A DNA stretch of 64,000 nt, from NCBI GenBank assembly GCA_010015675.1, contig ML976984.1, positions 1,354,383-1,418,382 of the forward strand. Reading direction: 5' to 3'. Numbering within the stretch: the stretch's first letter is position 1; every line of letters starts with the position of its first letter. A model generated the notes under the pieces. It made no database searches. It was not told the DNA's origin and was given only the letters and a program-made list of their open reading frames with translations. The translations under genes and the position numbers were made by a program. This DNA is from Byssothecium circinans (lineage: Eukaryota; Ascomycota; Dothideomycetes; Pleosporales; Massarinaceae). Positions 35,275-46,385 of the stretch are shown in pieces.

Positions 35275-36420
35275 GCGACGAGTCTGATTAGGCGAGACAC
35301 TAGTCGTTTTGGTAGCGATCGTCTCTGCTACGTTTACATATTCGAGCAATCAAAACGAATAAAGACTTCATACTTGCATGATTGATAACCTTACTGAGCG
35401 ATTCTTTGCGCATATGTAAAATCGGCAGGACTAGATAGGGGCAGCGGTAGCGGAGCGCGAGGTGAAAGCGTATGGGTGGGTCTAACAACTAGCTAGGTTG
35501 TCCATGAGCGTAGCCATTGGAATCAAACACTTGGATGATGAGAATGACAGGCCCGCCCAGCGAGAACGTTCAAGAATGTTGTTTTGCCGGCTACACTTCC
35601 TCATGGTTTGGGAATACGAAACGACATTTTCGAAACCCTTCTTACACGAAAATGGTACGGGTAGGAAAGAGAGGAACACACTTACCATAAGAGCTGTAAG
35701 AGCGCTATGTTTGATCTACCCATCAACTTCATGTAGGAGCCTTTTATATACTTTTCCTGCCTTCATGTGGAACGTCATTTTGTTCTAGCAAAGTGCTACC
35801 TCCCATGGTTGCTGCTTATTCTAGCTTAGTCAGTGTCATTCTGCCTGGGCGACACGAGGATGAAACTCGGCTGATGCAGTCTTGCGATCGTTGGCGGAGG
35901 TCCCAATCGCTAGCTGACAAACTACCTGGAACTTTAGGGACGTCGACGCTACCTGGTACTTCACTCCTCAACTGTACCTCACTTCACTCCCGCCTCCACG
36001 ACATTATGCGGCAGAGGTCATGCGTGCAAAGAGCTATTGAGATATGTACCCCCATCCCCAGATGGAATTTAGCGCATTCAGATGGATCGAACCACCCAAC
36101 ACACAGAGAGAGAGTTCGGATTCGCACTAGAGTCGATCAATAGACGCAATAGTGTTTGAAAAAGAGATATATGAGAAAAAAGGCGTAGAATTGTATTCAT
36201 CCATGTATCTAGTAAGGATGGTCACTTTTTTACAGAGTGCCCAGCATCACACCCGCATGTGGCACTGGGGCAACAGAGACGTCACCTGATTGACCTTCAC
36301 GGCGAACATGAGCACAGAGAACCCCAGATAGCGAGCAATAATCGTTGATCGAAAACATGGCCTAAGCTAAAAAAAAATACAGAGAGGAGAAACAGAAGCA
36401 AGGAAGAAAAGGGAGGCTAG
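35275..36420. other. Intergenic region with an ABC pseudogene fragment
   Basis: Apart from the ABC-like fragment at 35490-35895, I see no supported gene. Short frames at 35300-35488 and 35793-36143 have no recognisable content. The segment 36130-36420 is A-rich and featureless. Confidence 0.5.
35490..35895 (-). pseudogene. Degenerate copy of the ABC transporter NBD2 5' region
   Basis: The sequence follows 26655-27105 of the large ABC gene: the antisense of the Walker A/GERSRW segment, the intron donor ACTTAC context with GGAACACAC, the stretch encoding the region before NBD2 and a GCTGATGCA block. Copies of both exon and intron are present, so it arose from genomic DNA or a related gene and not from spliced RNA. 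It lacks the rest of the transporter and contains stop codons. It may be a remnant of a paralogue. Confidence 0.72.
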
Positions 36421-36569
36421 TCCAACTTTACCCTATTGCTACCCTCAGCGACGAAAGCCGACTGTTCGCCCGTGGGAGGCACACCAGTTCCCACCAAACC
36501 AGGGGAGTTACCATGGGTAGAGTTAGTAGCCTCTACCGCTTCACCAGCGGTATTGGGGGGACCCTTCAC

Positions 36570-36705
36570 CACATTGGACGCGACATTAGAGGGATGGATG
36601 ATCCTTCATCGCATTAGACGCGACATTAGAGGGAGAATCCTTCATCGCATTGGACGCGACATTTGAGGGAGAATCCTTCATCGCATTGGACGCGACGTTA
36701 GAAGG
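36570..36705. repeat. 36-bp minisatellite, coding-like
   Basis: About four units of a sequence containing GCATTGGACGCGACATTAGA, spaced mostly 36 bp. On the minus strand each unit encodes a 12-residue block (ASNAMKDSPSNV). The unit is a multiple of three, so it probably belonged to the C-terminal tail of the minus-strand gene at 36762; a 4-bp irregularity after KDHPSL breaks the frame. Confidence 0.72.
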
Positions 36706-36761
36706 AAGGTCATGACTAAGTTCCGTCGTGTTTGTTCTCACGACATTTTGAACGATCGCAA

Positions 36762-38340
36762 CTAACGTTCACTGCGCTCCAACGTGTTTTTCAGTCCATT
36801 CACCTCCTGCCCCAGTCCATCGATGTCACGTTTGATCTCGGCTAGCTCGTGTGTGTCTTCATTTCCATTTGGGATACGCTTGTGCCATTCGTTCTCGAGC
36901 TTGCCAATGCGGGTGCGATACTTGTCGAGAATCGCAATACAGCCCTCACATCCGGTTTTAAGCTGCTGGAATTTTGTTCCAAGGCGCCCATCACAGAGCA
37001 AATTGATGCGCATCGCGTCCGACCTCCAATTATCAAGAATAGGAGTGAATTCCATGACGGTACGGATGACCTTGGTACCGAAAGTCATCGTGTCATTTTC
37101 GAATTCTTCACACACATCCAATCCAAGATCACTTCGCCAGGGCGAGTGCGTCAACGTAGCAATGGTGATGTAGGCCATTGTGATCTGCCCCGGTTCTCCA
37201 ATTATACAAACCACATGATCGTGGAATTTGTATCGTCGATGTGGATAGAAGACTTCAAAGAAGGCCTGCACCAGACGGTCGCACCTGGTTTGATGTCCAC
37301 AATTATGGTGATTGATGCTGATGGGGCCTAGTTTAGCACAGCCGGTGAATGTCATGGGCACAGGGAGAGGATCGGAATCTTTGAGGTCGAGACCTGTCAA
37401 TGCCATGCCTTTGGCCCAGACCATGAGATCCTCTGAACCCTCAACGGAGCAGTGATCCTCCTCAGTCCGGTTCAGCGCCCAGGACTTATCCATCGCTTGT
37501 TCGACCAAATTTATCTTCGAATGGTCGTACGGGAGACCTTTGTCGTGGTATGATGCTGTAAAGTCACTAAGCTCCCTTGTCTCGCGAGCATGTGAGAAGC
37601 ACATGCCTAGAGGATTCATCCCGTGTGAAGCAAGCAGATATTAGTAATAACCGCTACAAAATTGGCCCTCCTGGCCCTCCATCCACTCGCGATGGCCACA
37701 ACTCCAGCTCCCTTGTCTCGGCAACCGTGGGCGGACAACCGTTTTCATCTCCGACAATGCGGACAAAAATTGCCGGATGTTCCAGAGACTGAAGCTTCGC
37801 GTTGTTCAAGTAGCTTCTCAGCTCGCCGTCGCGTCGATTCTGTCGGTCGTTGAGATACGCATGGGCAAGGTTACCTGCTGCAAGTAATCGAACAACTTCC
37901 TCAGGCATAGAGCACAGCGTCAGCGAAGAGAGTCCGTAAAACATGGGCCGAATTAGGCTTCATTGACGTCAGCTGTGTTGTTCTGATAGGATTGTCAAAA
38001 GTATTGTACGTACGCTACATGTTCTGGCTGGACGAAGCCGTCTGCTTCCGCAAACTTGTGAGTCCAAATGGCCTCCATGAGAGGTAGGTAGCCCTGTTGC
38101 GGAACGACTTGCACTTTGCTGACAATGCTCCCGTGCCCCGCTGCCAGCAACAAGGACCGGCTTTGCTCGATTACTGAGACGGAAAACATTTGTATGCGCC
38201 TCTCGCACCTTTCCAGCTTGTTGCATACGATACCAATCACTTCTGTGCAGAGATAGTGGCAGACTCGCGGTTCTGTAGCTCGCGGAGCTTGACAGCATTT
38301 GGGCTCATTGATATAGTGACGAGATCGCCCCGGAGGCACA
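36762..38340 (-). pseudogene. Unknown minus-strand gene, interrupted by a short insertion
   Basis: Exons read on the minus strand. One part (about 38300-38014) encodes EVIGIVCNKLERCERRIQMF and onward, joined through a 56-nt intron (38013-37958) to LIRPMFYGLSSLTLCSMPEEVV. The frame then meets a 121-bp insert (37585-37705). Removing it with one 15-bp duplicate restores CPPTVAETRELSDFTASYHD in register, after which the frame is open to TAG 36762. The C-terminus contains a probable coiled coil (EIKRDIDGLGQEVNGLKNTL). Upstream, the frame KIIDVCLRGDLVTISMSP (about 38350-38240) needs a one-base shift to join, so a frameshift or unseen intron exists there. No family is recognised; the ankyrin-like PEEVVRLLAAGNLAHAY wording is suggestive only. 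Confidence 0.6.
37570..37720. mobile_element. 121-bp insertion with 15-bp target duplication (dispersed repeat, copy 2)
   Basis: The direct repeats 37570-37584 and 37706-37720 are identical (AGCTCCCTTGTCTCG). Between them lie 121 bp, most of which recur at 31565-31680. The duplication length is typical of target-primed retroposition (LINE/SINE), not of Tc1/mariner (2 bp) or LTR elements (5 bp). No poly-A tail or clear A box is visible; GGGATGAATCC on the minus strand weakly resembles an RNA polymerase III B box. Confidence 0.65.
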
Positions 38341-38599
38341 CGTCAATGATTTTCCGATCCTAGGTTGGTTCGTGAGTATAAAGGACAGCTAGTTGTCAAT
38401 ATCCTGGCGTTGCCCGCAGACATGACAGGGACGGATGTAGAATCTCGCCTGATTGTGATTAAACTTCACACAGGCGGCGTGTTTGTTAAAGAATGCGGTT
38501 ATGTGAGTATCCACGGCCGTGAGCTCATATTGCTCCATATTGTTGGCAAACAAGAGGAGGTTGTAGAGGTGTAGAGAATGTGTGGCACTACAACCTCGT
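38341..38599. other. Intergenic; possible 5' exons of the minus-strand gene
   Basis: An open plus-strand frame (38365-38574) and a minus-strand frame starting MEQYELTAVDTHITAFF overlap here. Neither has a recognisable domain. A possible acceptor CTAG precedes the minus-strand DRKIIDVCLRG stretch, so the minus frame may be an upstream exon; this is not firm. Confidence 0.3.
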
Positions 38600-38682
38600 T
38601 TTCCCTAAAATAGGGTATCTAACACCCTATTTTAGGGAAAGAACCCCTAATTGCGCAAAAAAATTACCCTACTTTAGGGAAA
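38600..38682. repeat. Perfect 17-bp palindrome with 7-bp loop plus a third half-site
   Basis: Arm 38600-38616 (TTTCCCTAAAATAGGGT) and arm 38624-38640 are exact reverse complements around ATCTAAC. A further copy of the right arm with one mismatch is at 38666-38682. This could be a remnant of a MITE end or a protein-binding site; no coding sequence overlaps it. Confidence 0.85.
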
Positions 38683-39020
38683 TAGCGACCGTAGTGGGGG
38701 GAGAAGAGAAGTTGAGGTTGGCTTCGTCGGTGGTCAAAGCGCCCCGGCGGTAGCAGTGTGCCATAGCCGCAACCGTAACTCATGGAATATTGACTAGCAA
38801 CACCAATGGCCAGTTCCAAGCACCCTGAATTGTATCACTGATAAGTAGGGTCCGCTATCTTCTCTTAATCTCGTCGGTATGAATTGGTGTTCTAGTCACA
38901 ATTGGGTGTCACTATTGGGCTACTGACAACAATAGACAATTCGAAATATTCTCTGTCCGTCGAATATCTGATATTCGCTGTACAACGCCCACCACGCCCA
39001 TTGACGACAGATCTGCGAGT
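38683..39020. other. Intergenic; nothing recognised
   Basis: Ordinary composition, no gene supported. It contains the 3' flank of the minus-strand gene ending at 39021. Confidence 0.5.
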
Positions 39021-39865
39021 CTATACAAACGGCATAGGGTGATCCTTGATGTAGCGACCCCAGGCCATAACGTGGTTGACATCGTTGATGAGATGCATTT
39101 GCCCCCCGACCTTGCTAAACTCGCGGTCTTCGTACTTGTAAAACTGCACATCCAACCCAATCTGAACCATTCCATAGCAATTCTTCGAGTCGTTCCCATT
39201 TCCTTCAAGATGATCGCGGAGATGATCTTCTGTGGCTCCCCAAGCCACTTTCGCCTTCTTGGATTCCACGAGCATGAACTCGTATTGGTATAAGGTTCCA
39301 CCAGGCTTTTGACAAACCTTGAAGAGACAGAAGTCGGGCTGAGTGTTGACAGACACCGTCTCCTGGACGACAGAGTACCCTTCGCTCGAGGGGAAGATGA
39401 AACGAAGGATGTCTCCTGTGGGCCTTCGATAGATATGTTCAGGTGAGTCCGGTAGCCTGTACAGAAGGTCTAGGCCGGCCTTGATGTTGATATCGTCGAG
39501 GTACGTTTGCGGCGGAGGGGGGTTGGGATTGATGAGGACTGCCCTCCCCGTCCTGCTGTTGTTCCTGGAGACCATTATTCAGCGTGATTTGCATTGCATG
39601 GGCCGTGAACCCTACGCACCATTGTGGCCAACTCTTTGTTGTGTCGCGAACCCAGGTATCCTGTCCGGTATAACCATCAGCGGCACGACCTTACTTTAAC
39701 TGGTAGGTGGTGGGAATAACGTACGCCTGCGCTATCTTGGAACCCGTTCGGGATTGCATAACTTGTCGTTCCTGTGACAGTATCGTTGTAATAGACCTGT
39801 CCAGCGGAGTTCGCGTATTGGTTGATTCTTCCGCCTGTCAAGGGTCCAAGGAAGGTACCGCTCAT
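39021..39865 (-). CDS. Small protein with WW-like N-terminus and PD-(D/E)XK-like core, unknown function
   Basis: Two exons, 39865-39690 and 39564-39021, joined by a 125-nt intron (39689-39565) give 720 nt, 239 residues, in one frame from ATG 39865 (MSGTFLGPLTGGRINQY). Residues ~10-40 resemble a WW domain (GQVYYNDTVTGTTSYAIPNGF), although the usual Trp residues are Tyr. The second exon contains PDFCLFKV followed about 15 residues later by EFMLVESKKA, a spacing and E-x-K arrangement like the PD-(D/E)XK nuclease fold, and a conserved-looking YGMVQIGLDVQFYKYED block. The nuclease likeness is inference from motif alone. No stop codon or frameshift is visible, so it may be active. It lies alone between decayed genes. 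Confidence 0.65.
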
Positions 39866-40794
39866 GGTTCGGTTTTGGGTGATCGGTACTATAACAAGTG
39901 ATTTGAATTGAATGGGGGGAGATTCACCTCACTATATCTTGAACGACCATCAGCCCTCGAACATTGGTCTTCATTATATAGCAGTACCCAATACGGCACA
40001 GCAACACCTAGGCAAAGCGCCATGTGGATGTTTCCCACCATGAAGGCGACAGGCGCTACATGAAACTTCAAAGTACATTCAAATAACCGCGCGGTTTTAA
40101 TTTAGTGTTTACACCGGGCCATTGTTGGTTGATGCCACCCTGAAGCGCCGATGAGCACGCAGTTTACATACTTACATCGGCCCGTTTATTAAGCAACAAA
40201 CTCACACGTCTTGCGTAAAATTAGCTCAAGCTTCCTTGCTCGGCGCCTTTGCGAAACAAAATTGCGGCGAAGCCCTTGTGGTATAGCCGAGACCAATCTC
40301 CGCCCGTCATTACTCGAGAGTAATACGCCCTGCTCTATTAAACCAATTAAACAGCAGGAATTTGCCAGGCTCTCCTAGTCACCTTTCTAACATTATTTTG
40401 AAACAGACATGGGGAGATTTCGCCCCTACCATTTTTCAATCGGAGTGGAAGCCGCGCGGCTACGCCTAGTGTTGGCATTTATCCTGACTGGCAATTTTTC
40501 CGTACCCTCGTAGCGCTGTGGATATATCACCTCCACAGAAAATAATTAGCATTGGGCGGTAAAGAGTGGTAGCAGTTCCGGATCTTCGCGCGCGGCAGGG
40601 CTGAAACAAAAGACCTTTGGAGCAGTAGTCCCGACTTAACCAAGTATTTCTTCATAGTACATGCATCTCTAGCTGTCAAATTTCCCGGGCGGGTGGCTAG
40701 CAAAAATGACAAAGAGTGACTGGAGGTCTCGTTTCGGTGTTGGATGGTGGCTGCCATAATTCCTCTCGAGAACTGAGAACATTCATGGTTTGCA
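39866..40794. other. Intergenic; nothing recognised
   Basis: Includes the 5' flank of the WW-like gene. An open minus-strand frame at 40901-40527 is offset from the kinase frame and shows no domain of its own. Confidence 0.5.
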
Positions 40795-40998
40795 CTATTC
40801 AGGGACCGAAGCCTTCTCGCTCGTAAACCCCGAGCCTGCCAGTTGAAAGTGGCTTTCGTAATCATATATGACCTTGCAGAGAATGTTGTGAGGACTGACA
40901 TCGCGATGGCATAGTCTTGAAGCGCTAGACAATTGCTGAGAGCACCATAGCTCTATCATGTGACTCAAGTTCCTATATTGATGCATTCTGTGACCCAA
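40795..40998 (-). pseudogene. Protein-kinase catalytic-loop remnant
   Basis: The minus frame encodes the catalytic loop CHRDVSPHNILCK (HRD with the metal-binding Asn) and about 14 residues later LAGSGF where an LADFG-type metal-binding motif is expected; the DFG Asp is replaced. The N-lobe with the ATP loop and Lys is absent and the frame stops shortly after the motif. It is therefore a fragment of a decayed kinase and not a functional enzyme. Confidence 0.6.
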
Positions 40999-41542
40999 TA
41001 GTTACGCCTAATTATAGCTAGGGCACTAATTTATGCCGACAAGGTCAAGGGAAGATGGTGGGCCCTACGCATTAGTACAAGTCAGGGTATTTGGAACGTG
41101 TCATTGGTGCTACGCTGCTACCGCCGGGGCGCTTTGACCACGGACGAATAGCTTATTTCTTAAGGTTGTCTTTCCTGGGCCACCAACGACGGCCACAGAA
41201 GTACCTAGGTATTCTTCATTGGCGGGCAACGCATCAAGGACCGACAGCGCGAACATCGACAGGGCTTTGCAGCATGCGATCGATGCCTTGATTGGAATGA
41301 TGCTCGCGTCAATGCTAGCCAGACCGGCGTGAATGCCATCTCCTCTTCCTTGGAGTTCCCCAGCCCAACCATCCCCTCACATCGGTACAGATATAAACGC
41401 GAGCCTCCCACCACGGCGAAGGCGCTGCTGTTATACGGCCTGGCTTCACAAGGTGTGGATACGGTGGTGACGGCAGTCACGCCGACCTGTGAGGGACTCG
41501 TTGACGAGGTGAAAACCTTGCAATCCTTAATTGAGGGCCTGT
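40999..41542. other. Intergenic; nothing recognised
   Basis: Short frames on both strands without domains. The right edge is the 3' flank of the gene ending at 41543. Confidence 0.45.
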
Positions 41543-42760
41543 TTACTTGTAGGCTACGCCACTAGGATAGTCACCAAAGCAAATATGCGACTCCACAGGA
41601 GTGCAAGGTGTTCGAGCACGACGGCCTTCCTCCCTTTCAATGATTCGGTTGCCGCTTCTCCATGCAAAAACTGACCCAGCGTCAAGCATGCAACCAACCC
41701 TGGCGCTCTCAATTGGTCCCGCTGATACCTTGTCAATGATCGCATCCTGCAACTCAACTGGGAGCTTGTGAAGAGGAGATTTAGGGATGCTGGTCTGCGT
41801 GGCTTGGAGAAGGAGCTCGATGGCGTCGTCTGAAGGAGGATGCGTCCCATCAAATAGACGCCTGGGTTCCGTATATCTTTCGAGCTGCCTGTTCATCCGA
41901 TACAATATCAGCTCCCGCACCGATAGTATGAGATAAGTGCGACTTTTCTCTGCGGAACCGGGAGTAGACAGGGTCTGCTTTCCGAAATCCTCTCGGATCA
42001 GCGTTGCGGCGTGCGGAGCATGCTGGCACATGACGATGGACGTCCCACCGACCCTGACGATGTGCCCAGTCGCAAAGTCCCACTCTGGGAGATTGTCTAT
42101 CCAGACCAAGAACCCGCCAATGCCCGGGCGTGAAAGCGTTGCTTCTTGGACGGTAAAGTCCAGGGTCACAATCCTGACGATAGCATAGGCAAGCCTTCGA
42201 AAAGTGAAGTTGTTGTAATAACCACTGAGGACGTGCCTCCACTGGAACGCAAAGTCGGCGAGTATCCTAGACACGAAAGCCTTGCGCCGCTGCAGGTAGT
42301 GTAGGTCGATATCCATGGGCGTCATTTTCCAGCACCGCGCTGGGTAGATGGATTGCAGGGTATGTTTGGCGGGTGTTGGCGGTGGTTCGCATGGCTCGAA
42401 ATCAGAAATGGTTATGGGACGCTGGCGAACAAGGTTAAGTGGAACTCGAAGGTTGCGATCTATCTTGTCCAATCGCAGAATATCGTGATCAAGGTCGAAG
42501 GACCAGACTGATCTAACATGAGTCCATCGGCGGTCGTTAAAGGGCGTAAAGACGTCGTCCTGCTGATGCCAGTCTCGGGCAACTCGTGAGTACAAAACAT
42601 CAAATGTGGATTCTGCATCTATAAGCGGGGTTCTCCCACCACTCCGGGCGATGATGGATTACACACCTCTTGCTACGCCCACAAGCTTGCTTGAATACAT
42701 TTGCAGCATGTCCTCATCTTCGGCAGAGCGATGTGCACCAAAATAGACGGTCCCTGGTAA
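41543..42760 (-). CDS. Large unknown fungal protein
   Basis: The main exon is 42618-41543. A 48-nt intron (42666-42619, GTGTGTAAT to TTATAG) separates it from an upstream exon encoding YFGAHRSAEDEDMLQMYSSK. The 5' end is uncertain because the upstream frame stays open to 43051. The protein contains blocks such as WTHVRSVWSFDLDHDILRL, PITISDFEPCEPPPTP, IDLHYLQRRKAFVSRIL and FLVWIDNLPEWDF, and near the end SPLHKLPVELQDAIID, which resembles the start of an F-box. I do not recognise a family for the rest. The frame shows no stop codon, so it may be intact. Confidence 0.6.
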
Positions 42761-43492
42761 TATGTAAGAAACAATGGTCGTCCATGACTGTATGATAACG
42801 GCAACGCACCCTGCAAGCAAAGGTTGATATACGCTGCCATGGGGTGCTGTACACAGGGACGGAATTACTGGAACGGTTGAGTGTGGAGCCGACAACAAAT
42901 CGAAAATGGGATAAGCTTGACGACGCTGGCCACAGTCTACCTTCAAGGCTTTGTTTTGCGGTGGGTGGTGGCAAATAAACGCACGGTCCACCTCGATTCC
43001 GTGCGCTTGTTTCCGGCAACTGACATGTGGCTGTGTTGCTGAGTCAGCCACTGGAGGTACGAGGTACCGGTATCACGAATTTGCTGTCGTAAGTATGCGC
43101 AAGGGTTCTATTATGTGTAACGGCCTGATGTAGAATCTAATAAATTCTTATTGATGTACCTATAGTGGTGGTACTGGATTATAGTATATCGTATCTGCTT
43201 TGGTTCTGGCTACGACATTGATGGGTCGAGTTGGTGTTCTCGCATTTGGGTGCCGCGCAGCCGCTCTAGTGCGCCCGGGGACAGTAGCCTCATGTGACTC
43301 ACAATCAACCAACCAGAAGCATCCGCTTAGCCTACCTCGCCTGCTTAGAACCTAGGTCCTTACCTGCGGGGAGCATTAAACATTCACGCAGCCGACAACA
43401 CCAACACCAACGTCCAAAAAAATATGTCCCATCGATGGAAGGAAAGGGGCTCATTTCATCTGCGCTAAAATTGCTACGACGAAATCACCCAT
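42761..43492. other. Intergenic; nothing recognised
   Basis: Probably contains the 5' end and promoter of the unknown minus-strand gene. No RNA gene or repeat seen. Confidence 0.45.
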
Positions 43493-44253
43493 GTGTTCGA
43501 AGGCACTGACGTACGGGCACCGCCCGCGCCCTACCTACGTGAGACGCTTTTCACCATTATGTATGTATTGTACGCCTCAGCCTCGAATACCTCCGCGACG
43601 GGAGGCTTCTTATCATTTACGCAAACAGCTGATGCCTCTCTCATTTTGACCCCACCTATCCTGGCTTGTCGCGCTGCTTCTCTGCGCGTAATTACAGAAT
43701 TGACACCATCGTCGAACCCGGCACTGATTTTATCGGTTACCGTACGTTGGCCTTATCGAATCCCTGGACCGAGCAGTATGGTACAGTTGAGTCAAATGAT
43801 CACAGGTACACTGGACGCAGCTCAAGTCACACTCCATGTATTCATGAAAGAAGACATGGAATTGATGATGGGCAGGAACAAAACGGCTACGCCAAGGTAC
43901 CGAGTCTTCAGGGCATCACCACCTTCACGCTATCCATGGTCCTACGCTGATATGGAAGAGGAGCCATCCATTTCATTGCCTGGGCTACTCACGAGGTTGC
44001 AAACGTAGTTGCTGATATAGTTCTTGCTCACCGTCAACACATGAACGGGACTGGCGCAACGGTCTACCATTGTTACCAAGAAACTCATGAAAACACGTAA
44101 TTTTGATACAAAACCAGACCCAGTCCCCAAGCTTCTCGCCGAAGCCACGTTGCGGCGCTCCGAATCCCCCATGCTTTCATGAAAACCAGTTGAACGTTAC
44201 TCCCCTTAGACCTCTTCGCCTCCTCTTGTCAACCATTACTACATGTGTAGTAG
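43493..44253. other. Unassigned open frames on both strands
   Basis: A 171-codon plus-strand frame (43493-44008, MFEGTDVRAPPAPYLRE) overlaps a minus-strand open stretch that reads ISAGFDDGVNSVITRREA and onward. Only one can be real and neither has a domain I recognise. The minus reading has a more protein-like composition and matches the strand of the neighbours, but it contains stop codons near 43940 and 43790. It may be a decayed gene. Confidence 0.3.
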
Positions 44254-46014
44254 TCAACGCGCAAATATGCGAACCGGAAACCCGTCTGCCGGATGCGCTG
44301 ACCCAAGTTGTATCTGATAAGCTCGCTCGCCATCAACCGTCTTCACTCCCTTGGGTTTGTTGACCCGGTCCCATTCTGCAAAGGCTTCTTGGAGATCAAA
44401 GTCCCGGGCTGTCAGCGCTAGCACAATCTTTAGTTCCGTCATAGCAAGCTCCGTCCCGATACATGCACGCGGTCCGAGCTCGAACGGGCGCCACGCATTT
44501 TTCAGCGGTCGCAGTTCGTCCGGCCGATCTTGATCAGGCAAAAATCGCTCGGGGAGGAATTCACCAGCGCGTGGCCACCAGAGGGGATTGTGGTGCAGGC
44601 CGTGATGTACTGCCCATACCAGGCAATTCGCAGTCGGGAAACGCTGGCCTTTTGAGTCGGTTAAGATGAAGTTCTTCAAACCGCCCCGCGGCGATGAGAC
44701 TACAGGAAAGATCCGAAGCGTCTCTTTGATTACAGCAAGTGTGTATGTGAGTCGGTTCAGGAGCACAGGGTTCGCCGATAATACAGACGCAGCCGTGTTT
44801 GGGTCAGGTCCAAGCACCGCGTCATGCTCGTCGCGGATCTTGGCCATTGCTTGAGGATTGCGGGAAAGCAAGAGCCAGGAGTAGCAGATCGTCGTTGAAG
44901 TTGCGTCGTGACCTGCGAAAATGAAAACCTTCATTTGGCTCCGCGCGTACCTTCGGAAAATAGCATCAATCGGTCCTTTATCGTTGCCGGGTGGGATTCT
45001 CTCGGATTTATACGCTTTCAAGGCGAGATCGATGATGGTCTTGCTTTTTGTGTCCTGTTGCGTCGCGCTATACCGGCTATCAAGATCGCGGTCGATGTAT
45101 TTGTCCATGATCCTTCGATTGTTCCACATGTGGAAATAGCGCATGGGGTTAACGAGCATCCAGATTCCCATCTCGAGTCCGAATGCGGCCCACTGTCTTT
45201 GATGCAGCAAAGCCGAGATCCACGGGCTGGGCTGACCTTGGATGTTAAGTTTGGTGTCTCTAAAGAAACGCGGGTTAGCAGACGTTACGAGAGCCCGGAG
45301 GGAATATCGAGTCAAGGCGACATACAGTGCGACCCGTCCAATCACATCAATTGCCAAACTGAGCGCATGATTCTCGAAAGAAAACATCCTCCCTTCACGA
45401 GCTCTGTCCACCAATTCTTTTCGAAATATTTCGACTTCATCCACAATAGTTGGGACGAGCGTCTGCATATGCGCGGCTGAAAACCCAGGATTAAATAGCT
45501 TTCTCCAAAACTTCCATGTCTCTCCATCTAGACAGTTGAGGTCGTATCCTCCCGTGATGGGGTACATGAACGTCTTGACACCAGGGTGCTTTGGCAGCAA
45601 ATGATCTGGAGCACAAAACTGCGCGATAACATCCGGATCCGTGACAATCAGCAAAGGGTCCGAGAACGGCCACAGATCAAGATAGAAGACAGGCCCAAGA
45701 TCTGGATATCGCTGGCGAATCTGACCCGCTAGGTAATGACCATGTGCATCAGACGGTAGATTCTTTTGTATGCTCGCTACAAGACCAAGATGTCCAATAA
45801 TGATGTGGTGAGGCGGCATGGGCTGTTCGCCGTTTAGTTTCACCACTGCATCTGGTCAGTCAGTGTGACTTACTAGGCCTTGCTTCTGCAGCAACCTCAT
45901 GTATCGTCGGGCGTGCCATGCTTTCCGCGCAAAGTTCGCGATGAACACAATTACCAGGCCTATCCACACCGTCCACAGTGACAAGTGCGCCAGCGAACTC
46001 AAGTGGAGAGCCAT
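44254..46014 (-). CDS. Cytochrome P450 monooxygenase, membrane-anchored
   Basis: Three exons (46014-45874, 45822-45326, 45259-44254) with introns of 51 and 66 nt; the second has a TGCTAAC branch site. The joined frame is 1644 nt, 547 residues. It starts at ATG 46014 (MALHLSSLAHLSLW), giving an N-terminal anchor helix (WTVWIGLVIVFIANF) and then a Pro-rich hinge (LPMPPHH). Hallmarks are the I-helix oxygen-binding motif FAGHDATST, the K-helix ETLR, PERF in FLPERFLP, and the heme loop FELGPRACIG with the thiolate Cys. It should be an ER monooxygenase that uses electrons from a P450 reductase; the substrate is unknown. All motifs are intact, so it is likely functional. It is the only intact enzyme gene I can recognise in the island and may belong to a degraded metabolite or detoxification locus with the ABC transporter. 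Confidence 0.9.
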
Positions 46015-46385
46015 TTCGCGGTTGCGATCACTGTTTGGGCTGGGGATTTTGGGGGCGTTTGCCGCTCTTTGACCGGGCGCGGGTGATAGTGATAAGACGA
46101 GGAGTGCGAGACGGTGGTGTGACTGGGAGCTGAGGTATGCTGCCTGTTGAAGCGGTTGGGAGGCGCATACTTGTGCCCTGGCCAGTGCGAAAGAAGCGCA
46201 ACATGGATGCAAAAGCTTGAATAGATTGAGGCACAGCACTTATGCAGATAACGATCATGCACCAAACAACACACCCCGCTCTGGGGCCGAGTTCATTTAT
46301 ATTAAAACCCGAACCAAATGCGTATGAACCTCCACTCAGGCGCGTATATGTAAATCTATAGCGAAACGGAGATATCAGAAGAGAA
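46015..46385. promoter_or_regulatory. Upstream region of the P450 gene
   Basis: Between the P450 start and the second P450 fragment. It contains an A/T-rich TATA-like stretch near 46297-46306 (TTATATTAAAA) about 285 bp upstream of the start. An open frame upstream of ATG 46014 is likely leader sequence. Position only; no specific factor site identified. Confidence 0.35.

Noticed and set aside
38603..38640. CCCTAAA/TTTAGGG resembling telomere repeats
   Set aside because: Only single copies, arranged as an inverted repeat and not in tandem, so not a telomere or interstitial telomeric array.
44908..45480. 190-codon plus-strand frame
   Set aside because: Antisense to the P450 exon; composition is the mirror of the real gene.
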